12,952 bases of DNA, taken from assembly GCA_946402785.1 (NCBI GenBank), contig CAMIXP010000026.1:1-12952 (forward strand), in the 5' to 3' direction. The position numbers and the translations under genes are program-made. Shown in pieces: positions 1-6,654 of this stretch; position 1 is the stretch's first letter, and every line of letters starts with the position of its first letter. The stretch is from an uncultured Caryophanales bacterium (GTDB lineage Bacteria > Bacillota_I > Bacilli_A > RF39 > UBA660). The notes under the pieces were generated by a model. It was not told the DNA's origin, did no database searches, and saw only the letters and a program-made list of their open reading frames with translations.

Positions 1-806
1 AAGTTCATTTCATAAATCCAAGTTCTAGAGTAGATGCTATCTATATTAAGGCAGGAAATGAATCCATGTTTATTGATGGAGGATTTGGATCTGATAGTAA
101 AAAAGAAATGGCTTATCTAGATCGATTAGGAGTAAAGCATATTGATTATTATATGGGATCTCATTCTCATAAGAATCACGTAGAAGCAGCTCCTCCAATC
201 ATTGAAAAATATGGAATCAAAAAAGTAATTGTTGGAAGAGAAACTTGTTCTGGTTCAGGAAGTACAACCTGTACTTGGTATGCAATTAAGAAATTCGCAA
301 GTAATCAAAAAAGAAGTTTAGACGGAGTAACCGCAACCATTCTAAAACCAGGAGATGTCTTCTATATGGGTGGATTAAAGTTCACTTGTATCGGACCAAT
401 GACAGTCAAAAATGGAATGGATGCCGGAACAACAGCTCAAAACTATAATTCCTTAGTTGTTCGATTAGACTATGGTTCTACTTCTTTCTTACTAACAGGA
501 GACAATGCATCATCTTCAACCATGAAACAAATTAATGAAAAATTCCCAGGTCAATTAAAGGTTGATGTATTAAAGAACCCCCATCATAATGGATGTTCTG
601 GAGAATCAGCTTATAGTTTAATTGGTGCCAAGTATGTTGTATTCACGACAAGAAAAGACTATTTACCATCTAATTCTTGTATCAATGGTATGAAAAAAAC
701 AGGTATGACCAATTACTATATCGCAGCGGATGGATTCTCAGAAAACATTTTATTCACATCGGATGGTCATAACTTAAAAGTATATGATCACTATAATGTC
801 AAATAA
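1..806 (+). CDS. ComEC-like metallo-beta-lactamase fold protein, 5' end outside window
   Basis: The reading frame is open from base 3, so the first internal ATG at 66 is not the true start and the gene begins upstream. The visible 267 residues form a metallo-beta-lactamase domain of the type found in the C-terminal part of ComEC/Rec2 and in stand-alone relatives. Seen in order: a strand with FIDGG near base 66, the metal site H-S-H-K-N-H at 162-179, LLTGD with its Asp at 501-503, and N-P-H-H-N-G with two His at 582-587. The usual HxHxDH motif has Asn in place of Asp, and the GG that normally follows is EA, so metal binding may be altered. Family members cleave phosphoester or nucleic acid substrates; the substrate here is unknown. 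The missing N-terminus could hold a signal peptide or membrane segments. Stop TAA lies at 804-806, at the base of a terminator. Fold is fairly certain, function is not. Confidence 0.8.
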   Translation, partial: VHFINPSSRVDAIYIKAGNESMFIDGGFGSDSKKEMAYLDRLGVKHIDYYMGSHSHKNHVEAAPPIIEKYGIKKVIVGRETCSGSGSTTCTWYAIKKFASNQKRSLDGVTATILKPGDVFYMGGLKFTCIGPMTVKNGMDAGTTAQNYNSLVVRLDYGSTSFLLTGDNASSSTMKQINEKFPGQLKVDVLKNPHHNGCSGESAYSLIGAKYVVFTTRKDYLPSNSCINGMKKTGMTNYYIAADGFSENILFTSDGHNLKVYDHYNVK

Positions 807-830
807 AAAGAGTTAAAAAACTCTTTTTTT
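806..830 (+). terminator. Intrinsic terminator after the metallo-beta-lactamase gene
   Basis: A 9-bp stem (806-814 with 819-827) closes an AAAA loop and runs into a T tract ending at 830. The last base of the stop codon is the first base of the stem. Confidence 0.8.
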
Positions 831-831
831 A

Positions 832-840
832 TGATAGAAT
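832..840 (+). promoter_or_regulatory. Probable extended -10 promoter for the gene at 874
   Basis: TG at 832-833 followed by one base and TAGAAT (835-840) resembles an extended -10 box. No good -35 is visible, because that position falls in the preceding terminator. The box lies about 33 bases before the start codon. Confidence 0.4.
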
Positions 841-873
841 GAATATATATAAGATAGATCGAGAGAATGAGAT

Positions 874-1977
874 ATGAAAAAGAAAGAAGAAATTGAAATA
901 TTAGAAGAATATGAAATCGTAGAAGAAGAAAAGAAAAGTACTCCTATCTATATAGGATATACACCAAGACTTGTAATCTCCATCATTTTACTTCCTATTT
1001 TCTCTATGATAGCCGTTTTCTTACTTTATAAAGCCTTTCAAGTAAAAGATATTATCAATGTGCGTTACAGTGAAAGATCAACTCCTACATTCCAAGTATT
1101 AGGAGAAGATAGTAATACCCTTTCACCTGCAGAAGATGGGAAATGGAATCAAACAGATATTAATAAAGTTTTATTAGAAACATCTTATGATTTTCAAACC
1201 AACACAGAAACAACCATGAACTTTACATATCAAATGATGGCAGACTTAATCATCCTAGAAAAAGATAATCCAGATAAAGTCTTCTTCCAAAAAAACATAG
1301 AAGTATCAGAACCAAAGAAAGAAGTTATGGAAGGAAAAGCAATTATCATAAAAGATCAAGCATCCATTGATTATCAAGAATACAATGAAATTGCCAGTAA
1401 ATATAAAGAAGGATATGGAGTAGAAACGGATAGCTTCATTAATTTCTATTTAAAAGTAAGTTATAAGAGTTCTCCAAAAGAAAACTTTATTCTAGAGGGA
1501 ACAGAAACTCCAGGTCTAAGAATCTCTCTTCAACAAGAAAGAGTGGATCTAGAAGTAGAGGAAATAGACGCCGATAAAAGAATCAATAAAAAACCAGAAA
1601 TACAATTAGTAAGTCCTGGTTATCTAGGATTAGGAATATTATCTGGATTATGTGGAGTATTTGCTTTATCACAAATCATCTTACTAGTAACCGCAACGAT
1701 GGATGAAAGAACTATCTATGATAAAACAGTAGAAGACTTCTTAAAGAAACAAAAAGGAAATATTGAGGTCATTAAGAAAGCAATTCCGAAAAAGAAAAGA
1801 ACAATCATTCGAGTTAATACCTTCAAAGAACTATTAAAAGCACAAAAGAAGACAAAACAAAAAATCTTCTATCATGTGATTAATGAACATCATAAATGTG
1901 AGTTCTATGTTGTAAATGATACAGAAATGTTTATCTTAACCATCAAAGAAGTAGATTTAGAAAAAGAAAAAGATTAA
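874..1977 (+). CDS. Bitopic membrane protein, DUF5305-like
   Basis: A 367-residue protein of unknown function. It has an acidic N-terminal tail (residues 1-30, rich in Glu and Lys), a first membrane segment at about 32-54, a long region of about 195 residues, and a second membrane segment at about 250-273. A basic C-terminal domain of about 94 residues follows. The middle part probably lies outside the cell and both ends inside. The layout, and a C-terminal stretch of the type V-x-x-x-x-E-L-L-x-A-Q ending in YVVNDTEMFIL, resemble DUF5305 proteins from memory; this needs a profile search. A purine-rich GAGAG at 861-865 precedes the ATG by 8 bases. It lies tail-to-tail with 1984-3240, another membrane-anchored protein, and shares its terminator. 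No catalytic motif was seen. Confidence 0.85.
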   Translation: MKKKEEIEILEEYEIVEEEKKSTPIYIGYTPRLVISIILLPIFSMIAVFLLYKAFQVKDIINVRYSERSTPTFQVLGEDSNTLSPAEDGKWNQTDINKVLLETSYDFQTNTETTMNFTYQMMADLIILEKDNPDKVFFQKNIEVSEPKKEVMEGKAIIIKDQASIDYQEYNEIASKYKEGYGVETDSFINFYLKVSYKSSPKENFILEGTETPGLRISLQQERVDLEVEEIDADKRINKKPEIQLVSPGYLGLGILSGLCGVFALSQIILLVTATMDERTIYDKTVEDFLKKQKGNIEVIKKAIPKKKRTIIRVNTFKELLKAQKKTKQKIFYHVINEHHKCEFYVVNDTEMFILTIKEVDLEKEKD

Positions 1978-1993
1978 CACTTGTTAATCTTTT
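1968..1993. terminator. Bidirectional terminator shared by two convergent genes
   Basis: An 11-bp perfect stem (1968-1978 with 1983-1993) has a 4-base ACTT loop, an A-rich left flank and a T-rich right arm, so it can terminate both strands. The left arm contains the TAA of the plus-strand gene (1975-1977). The right arm contains the TAA of the minus-strand gene (1984-1986, read in reverse). Confidence 0.8.
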
Positions 1994-3240
1994 ATTTTGC
2001 TTCCTCCCCATTCAACAACCGTAAATCCTTCTCTAACAGGAGTTGTAAGAGTCTGTTCTACAACAGAAATAGGTTTTGTTAATGGTTTGTAATCCATTTG
2101 AATACGGATGATAGATTGGGGTTCAGGAGTAATCGTTAAAGGCATATAACGATTAATTTCATCCATGGTTTCAAATCGTATATAATTGTATTCATTTTGC
2201 TTTAGAATAGGGTACCAATAAACGATAAATTCATTAGCTTCTTGATCATTTAATCCAAGCACTTTTAACTTTTCTTCTAAGAAAGATAACGTATCTTTTC
2301 CTTTGACAACAAACCCATCTTTCTTCATAGAAGTAGGGTGATGATCACCTTCCCAGAATAAACCATAATATTCACGATTTTCATCTTTTAAAGTACCATC
2401 TGGATAAGCAGTAACTCTCCATCCATCTTGATAAGGTGGATAGGTAGTAAGTAATACATCCGGATTTCCTAATTGAACCGTTACATCTACTTCTTTCGTA
2501 GGATATAAATAAATCATAGGTTTATAAGCAATATCTTGTCTACAATGAGGATTATTCAACGCAACATAGTCATAAGTTAAATCATCAAATACAAGATCTT
2601 TATTAAGTTTCAATAAATAATAAACATATTGAGGAGCACATAATCCACAAGAGGCTTCATATTCAATCGTAACCTTCATGGTAGATCCCTGCATCTCATA
2701 TCCAGAAATCTTAATATTTTTCTCTCTACAAGAATCATAAGTAAGACCTAACACAACATATTGGTATTGATCAAAATCAAGGTACATTTCTTTTTGATCA
2801 GGGAAAATCGTTTCAAATTCTTTCTCCGTAGAAATACGATAATAATCATCGTAAATCATAGGTTCTTCATAAAGACCGATATAAGAAAAATTCAAAGTTT
2901 TTAGTTCTTTAAGAGGATGAAAATAAGAATAAATACTTAAGATAACAATTAATCCTAAGAAGAACAAAACAAGTAAATAAATAATAGCACTTGGTTTCTT
3001 AGGAATATTCCCATGCATGATTTCAACAACGGGAGCAGTAGCAGCATCTGCAACATCTTTTACGGTATCCACGACATTATCAAGAATAGTATCATCCTTT
3101 TTTTCTTCCACAATTTCAACTTTCTTTTCTTCTACAACTTCTACTTTTTTAGGAGTTGTTTTTTTCTTAGGTTTTGTTGTAGTTGTTTTCTTAGTGGTAG
3201 TCTTTTTTGTTTTCTTTTTCATATCTTTTTCTTCAGCCAT
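1984..3240 (-). CDS. Membrane-anchored extracellular protein with Lys/Thr-rich N-terminus
   Basis: 418 residues, function unknown. Residues 1-35 are a low-complexity Lys/Thr tract, followed by Val/Glu/Lys repeats to about 50. A single membrane helix lies at about 86-107, so the rest is probably outside the cell. Residues about 130-235 hold a small beta-rich domain with four Cys (171, 198, 201, 233, including C-G-L-C), somewhat like PrcB-type domains; this is weak. Residues 240-418 form a distinct domain starting KPMIYLYPT, with a YYGLFWEGDHH segment and EANEFIVYWYP. I recognise this as a recurring uncharacterised domain in gut Firmicutes but cannot name it. The start is supported by a perfect AGGAGGT (3253-3247) 7 bases upstream and an extended -10 promoter. 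The gene is monocistronic, divergent from the acyl-CoA synthetase gene. Confidence 0.85.
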   Translation of the reverse strand: MAEEKDMKKKTKKTTTKKTTTTKPKKKTTPKKVEVVEEKKVEIVEEKKDDTILDNVVDTVKDVADAATAPVVEIMHGNIPKKPSAIIYLLVLFFLGLIVILSIYSYFHPLKELKTLNFSYIGLYEEPMIYDDYYRISTEKEFETIFPDQKEMYLDFDQYQYVVLGLTYDSCREKNIKISGYEMQGSTMKVTIEYEASCGLCAPQYVYYLLKLNKDLVFDDLTYDYVALNNPHCRQDIAYKPMIYLYPTKEVDVTVQLGNPDVLLTTYPPYQDGWRVTAYPDGTLKDENREYYGLFWEGDHHPTSMKKDGFVVKGKDTLSFLEEKLKVLGLNDQEANEFIVYWYPILKQNEYNYIRFETMDEINRYMPLTITPEPQSIIRIQMDYKPLTKPISVVEQTLTTPVREGFTVVEWGGSKIKD

Positions 3241-3269
3241 AGGTTGACCTCCTATCTTTATCTATTACC

Positions 3270-3298
3270 ATAATATCACAAATAAAAGACGTTTTCTA
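3270..3298 (-). promoter_or_regulatory. Promoter for the minus-strand surface protein gene
   Basis: On the minus strand, TATTAT (3275-3270) is preceded by TG (3278-3277), an extended -10. TAGAAA (3298-3293) sits 17 bases upstream as a weak -35. The same TAGAAA-17-bp arrangement precedes the gene at 9581. Confidence 0.55.
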
Positions 3299-3302
3299 CT
3301 AT

Positions 3303-3332
3303 TTGATTTTATAATGATAAATATAGTATAAT
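3303..3332 (+). promoter_or_regulatory. Promoter for the acyl-CoA synthetase gene
   Basis: TTGATT (3303-3308) and a perfect TATAAT (3327-3332) are separated by 18 bases. Transcription would start near 3339, giving a leader of about 20 bases with GAGGTGA before the ATG. Confidence 0.65.
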
Positions 3333-3359
3333 AATTGAGATAACTTTAGAGGTGAGAAC

Positions 3360-5207
3360 ATGAGTAAAAGTATTAAAGCACCATGGAGAAAATTTTATGG
3401 AGAACAAAAAGGACACTTAGAGTATCCTAATTTTTCAGCATATAAGTTAATAGAATATACAGCCAGTAAACATTTAAATAATATTAGTTATAACTATTAT
3501 GGAAACAAAAAGACTTATCATGAGTTTTTAAAACAAATAGATGAAGTATCAAGAGCCATGAAAGCAATTGGTGTCAAACATAAAGATGTTGTATCTATCT
3601 GTATGCCAAATACACCAGAAGGAATTATTTCTTTCTATGCCGCTAATAAAATAGGGGCCATTGCATCCATGATCCATCCCTTATCCGCAGAAAATGAAAT
3701 TAAACATTATTTAAATATTTCAAAAACAGAATGGCTAGTAGCTGTCGATTTCACAATCGATAAGATTAATAAGATTATTGATGAAACAAAGGTAAAGAAA
3801 GTAATTACCGTAAGTGTAAGTGAATCAATGCCACCATTAATTAAATCATTATATATCGCAACCAATGTATCAAAAACATTAAAATTACCTTCTCTAAATC
3901 CAATGCATTATATCAACGGAGATTCCAAAGAGAAAAATGACAAAAGAATTGGTTGGAAAGAGTTTGTTTCATTAGGAAAAGATTATGTAAAAGAAATCGA
4001 TGATGAATTCCAAGGAAAAGATATTGCTGCTATTCTTTACTCTGGTGGTACAACTGGTACCCCAAAAGGAGTCAAATTAACAAACTTAAATTTAAATGCA
4101 GCTGCTATGCAAAACTTTGAACATGTAGGTTGTATAAGAGATAAAGACAAAGTTCTTGCCATCATGCCAATCTTCCATGGATTTGGATTAGCTGTATGTA
4201 TTCACTGTGTACAATACTTTGGTGGAACAAGTATCTTACTTCCACAATTCAATGCCAAAACATTTGATAAGATCATGAAAAAGTATGAACCAAATGCAGT
4301 CGTAGGAGTTCCAACTTTGTTTGAAGCTATGACAAAGAATAAAAACTTTGATCATATGAAATTATCCTACTTAACATGTGTTATTTCTGGAGGAGACTCT
4401 CTATCCATTGAATTAAAGAAAAAATTCGATGAATGGCTAGAAAAACATAAATCTCCTGCAACTCTAAGAGAAGGATATGGTCTAACAGAATGTTGTGCAT
4501 CATCTTGTCTAACTCCATTAAACTGCTATCGACCAGGAAGTATTGGTATTCCATTTCCAGATATGTACTATAAGATCGTAGAAGATGGAACCGAAAATGA
4601 AGTTCCTTACGGACAAGAAGGAGAAATTGTAATTACTGGTCCAACGGTAATGGCAGGATATATTCACAATAAAAAAGAAACAAGACAAACATTAAGAAAA
4701 CATAGAGATGGAAGAGTATGGTTACATACAGGAGACGAAGGAATCATGGATAAAGATGGTTTCATCTACTTCAAAGGAAGATCAAAACGTATGATTATTT
4801 CATCTGGATACAATATCTATCCAAATAACATTGAAAATGTCATAGATTCTCATCCTGATGTAAGTATGTCCTGTGTCATTGGTATTCCACATCCATACAA
4901 AGTTATGGTTGCAAAAGCCTTTATTGTATTAAAAGATCCAAATAAAGAAAATGATGAAACTCTAAGTTCAATCAAAGAATTAGTAGAAAAGAACTTAGCA
5001 AGATTCTCTTGGCCATATGAATATGAATTTAGAGATGAACTTCCAAAAACACGTATTGGTAAAGTAGCATTCAATGTATTAATTCATGAAGAAGAAATGA
5101 AAAATAAAGAACGTAAATGGGATCAAGCAGAAGAGTTATTAGAGCAGGTGGAAGATGAAACAGGAAGCGATGAATTAATCGACAACATGAAGGAGCAAGA
5201 CCGCTAA
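3360..5207 (+). CDS. AMP-dependent synthetase/ligase (acyl-CoA synthetase type)
   Basis: A 615-residue class I adenylate-forming enzyme. Such enzymes activate a carboxylate with ATP to an acyl-adenylate and pass it to CoA or another thiol. All core motifs are present: phosphate loop YSGGTTGTPKG (227-237), A5 YGLTE (373-377), the Asp of HTGD (459) that binds ribose, the hinge-region block GRSKRMIISSGYNIYP (473-488), and A10 PKTRIGK with the catalytic Lys at 568. The protein is longer than the usual 500-560 residues, partly from residues 165-200 and a charged C-terminal tail. No membrane segment is obvious, so it is probably cytosolic or peripheral. The acyl substrate cannot be read from sequence; a medium- or long-chain fatty acid is the default guess. 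GAGGTGA at 3349-3355 supports the start. It stands alone, with its own promoter. Confidence 0.9.
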   Translation: MSKSIKAPWRKFYGEQKGHLEYPNFSAYKLIEYTASKHLNNISYNYYGNKKTYHEFLKQIDEVSRAMKAIGVKHKDVVSICMPNTPEGIISFYAANKIGAIASMIHPLSAENEIKHYLNISKTEWLVAVDFTIDKINKIIDETKVKKVITVSVSESMPPLIKSLYIATNVSKTLKLPSLNPMHYINGDSKEKNDKRIGWKEFVSLGKDYVKEIDDEFQGKDIAAILYSGGTTGTPKGVKLTNLNLNAAAMQNFEHVGCIRDKDKVLAIMPIFHGFGLAVCIHCVQYFGGTSILLPQFNAKTFDKIMKKYEPNAVVGVPTLFEAMTKNKNFDHMKLSYLTCVISGGDSLSIELKKKFDEWLEKHKSPATLREGYGLTECCASSCLTPLNCYRPGSIGIPFPDMYYKIVEDGTENEVPYGQEGEIVITGPTVMAGYIHNKKETRQTLRKHRDGRVWLHTGDEGIMDKDGFIYFKGRSKRMIISSGYNIYPNNIENVIDSHPDVSMSCVIGIPHPYKVMVAKAFIVLKDPNKENDETLSSIKELVEKNLARFSWPYEYEFRDELPKTRIGKVAFNVLIHEEEMKNKERKWDQAEELLEQVEDETGSDELIDNMKEQDR

Positions 5208-5220
5208 TTTGTTGCTATAC

Positions 5221-5249
5221 TTGACTTTGAGCCGGTTTTGTGGTATAAT
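5221..5249 (+). promoter_or_regulatory. Strong sigma-A type promoter driving the riboswitch operon
   Basis: TTGACT (5221-5226) and TATAAT (5244-5249) are separated by exactly 17 bases. This is one of the best-matched promoters in the window. The expected transcription start, near 5256, falls right at the first bases of the aptamer. Confidence 0.85.
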
Positions 5250-5256
5250 GAAATCA

Positions 5257-5367
5257 TGTAGAGGGGAGTAGTTCCATCAATAGATGAAGTAATTCCACCA
5301 GCCGACATTTATGTCTGGATTATTTATAAAGAGCAAGACTTCTATAGAAATATAGGAGTCTTTTTTT
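5257..5367 (+). promoter_or_regulatory. yybP-ykoY (Mn2+) type riboswitch with overlapping terminator
   Basis: The leader carries the two hallmark blocks of the manganese-sensing yybP-ykoY aptamer: GGGGAGTAG (5263-5271) and GCAAGAC (5333-5339). Helices that can be drawn: P1 5257-5264 with 5339-5346 (8 pairs, two of them G-U); P2 5275-5278 with 5283-5286; and P3, lower part 5289-5293 with 5319-5323 and upper part 5304-5308 with 5311-5315. P3 is split by an asymmetric internal loop of 10 and 3 bases, as in the family. There is no clear P4, so the junction would be three-way. The P1 3' strand is also part of the terminator 5' arm (5337-5346). Metal-bound aptamer should therefore block termination and switch the operon on. 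Family members bind Mn2+ through the loops brought together next to P1 and in P3. The unusual part is what lies downstream. Confidence 0.82.
5337..5367 (+). terminator. Riboswitch-controlled intrinsic terminator
   Basis: A 10-bp stem (5337-5346 with 5351-5360, one G-U pair) has a GAAA tetraloop and is followed by seven T (5361-5367). Eight bases of the left arm are also the 3' strand of aptamer helix P1, so the two structures exclude each other. Confidence 0.88.
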
Positions 5368-5395
5368 AGACCCAAAAGGAAAGGAGCTGATCCAT

Positions 5396-6016
5396 ATGAA
5401 AGTAAAAGATCTAAATATTGAATTACCATTATTACAATACTTAAAATTACAGTTATTTGGACGCTTTATGAAAAGTGATTGTAAGGAACAGGGATTCCAC
5501 TTACATAGATATCAAAAAAGTGGATTGATTCGTTATATTCCAAGAGAGAACTTAAAATATCAAGGATATTATTGGACAAAATATGGTAAATTCGCAAACT
5601 CTTTTAATAGAGAATTATTAGAGTTTGAAACAAAACATAAATTATTAAGAATCTCTGATAATGAAGAATATATTAGAGAACTAGAAAACAGTAAACACGA
5701 CTATAGAGAATATGAATATGAGTATGAAGCATTCTATATGGCAGGAAAAGTACCTATGTGGACGACAGAAACAGAATGGACATCAGATCCTACAGATATA
5801 GATGATGGTGAGCTAACAGGAAATATGAGAGATTGTCACCATATGTATTATGGATATCGTGTAACGAGAAATAAAAATGGAAAATTACGTTTAGAAAGAA
5901 GCCCATTAGTAGACGATATCTTAACAATCAAAAATGAGTACCCATATATCAAAGAAAAATTCGTAGATGTTGTTTACAGTGATCCAATTGAATATCAAAC
6001 TGTATATCAAAAATAA
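5396..6016 (+). CDS. Riboswitch-controlled paralog 1, unknown function
   Basis: First of three tandem paralogs (206 residues) under the riboswitch; family not recognised. It shares with the other two: the opening MKVKDL, SDC (Cys29), an HxH motif FHLHRY (His35, His37), a PRE-x-L-x-x-QGY-x-W segment (50-60), an acidic, Tyr-rich middle (YREYEYEYEA), a W-T-S-DP motif near 128-132, a Cys-His pair (147-148) and SPLVDDIL (169-176). Unlike the others it has no clear membrane helix or lipobox: residues 9-25 are only weakly hydrophobic, so export is uncertain. The conserved Cys and His residues could form a disulfide or a metal site; this is inference. AAGGAG at 5381-5386 precedes the ATG by 9 bases. 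A 17-base gap separates it from paralog 2. Confidence 0.85.
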   Translation: MKVKDLNIELPLLQYLKLQLFGRFMKSDCKEQGFHLHRYQKSGLIRYIPRENLKYQGYYWTKYGKFANSFNRELLEFETKHKLLRISDNEEYIRELENSKHDYREYEYEYEAFYMAGKVPMWTTETEWTSDPTDIDDGELTGNMRDCHHMYYGYRVTRNKNGKLRLERSPLVDDILTIKNEYPYIKEKFVDVVYSDPIEYQTVYQK

Positions 6017-6033
6017 CAAGAAGGAGAGAACAT

Positions 6034-6648
6034 ATGAAAGTAAGAAATTTAGAAGTAAAAAAAGGTCTATTACTTGCTTTAGTTACATCCCTAGTTTTAA
6101 CAGCTACCGGATGTAGTAAAAAAAGTGATTGTCAAGAAAAAGAATATCACCTACATAAATATGAAAAAGGAAACATTGTAAGATTTTTACCAAGAGAAGA
6201 ATTAGACTATCAAGGATATCATTGGACTGAAAAAGTATATTTCACAGATCCTGATTTCTATGAATATGCAGATAAAAATAGATTACTAGAAATAGGCGCA
6301 AACAAAGACTATATTGCAGGAGTACAAAATAGTCAAAAAGACTACTATGAATATGAGTATACCTTTATGACAATTATGCCTATGGGTAAAATATTAATGC
6401 CTATCCCAGTGACAGATTGGACAACTGACCCAAACTATGGAGGACTAACAGGAAATGTTCGTCTATGTCATCCAATGCACTATGCATATAAAGTAGAAAA
6501 AGATGAAAAGGGTAAAAGAAGATTAATAAAAAGCCCATTAGTAGAAGACATCTTAGAAATCGAAGATGAATATCCAATGTTTAGAGAAAACTTCACAGAA
6601 GTGGTAAAAACAGATGTGAAAGATGACACAAAGGAGTTTATAAAATAA
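6034..6648 (+). CDS. Riboswitch-controlled paralog 2, probable lipoprotein
   Basis: A 204-residue second paralog. Residues 1-10 are basic, 11-24 are a hydrophobic signal stretch, and T-A-T-G-C puts a lipidation Cys at position 27, so it is probably a membrane-tethered lipoprotein outside the cell. The mature part repeats the family pattern: SDC (Cys33), YHLHKY (His39, His41), FLPREEL-x-x-QGY-x-W, TDWTTDP (127-133), LCH (Cys145, His146) and SPLVEDIL. It is closer to paralog 3 than to paralog 1: a 36-base stretch at 6232-6267 matches 6853-6888 with a single difference. AAGGAG upstream (6020-6025) gives normal spacing. Function is unknown; co-regulation with a manganese-type riboswitch is the only functional clue. 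Confidence 0.87.
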   Translation: MKVRNLEVKKGLLLALVTSLVLTATGCSKKSDCQEKEYHLHKYEKGNIVRFLPREELDYQGYHWTEKVYFTDPDFYEYADKNRLLEIGANKDYIAGVQNSQKDYYEYEYTFMTIMPMGKILMPIPVTDWTTDPNYGGLTGNVRLCHPMHYAYKVEKDEKGKRRLIKSPLVEDILEIEDEYPMFRENFTEVVKTDVKDDTKEFIK

Positions 6649-6654
6649 TCATTT

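Noticed and set aside
3013..3273. Plus-strand open frames opposite the start of the minus-strand surface protein
   Set aside because: They are mirror images of the Lys/Thr/Glu-rich low-complexity coding region, giving Phe/Ser/Val-rich nonsense, and have no convincing ribosome binding site.
4850..5074. Minus-strand open frame inside the acyl-CoA synthetase gene
   Set aside because: It overlaps the conserved C-terminal domain of the enzyme and has no independent signal.
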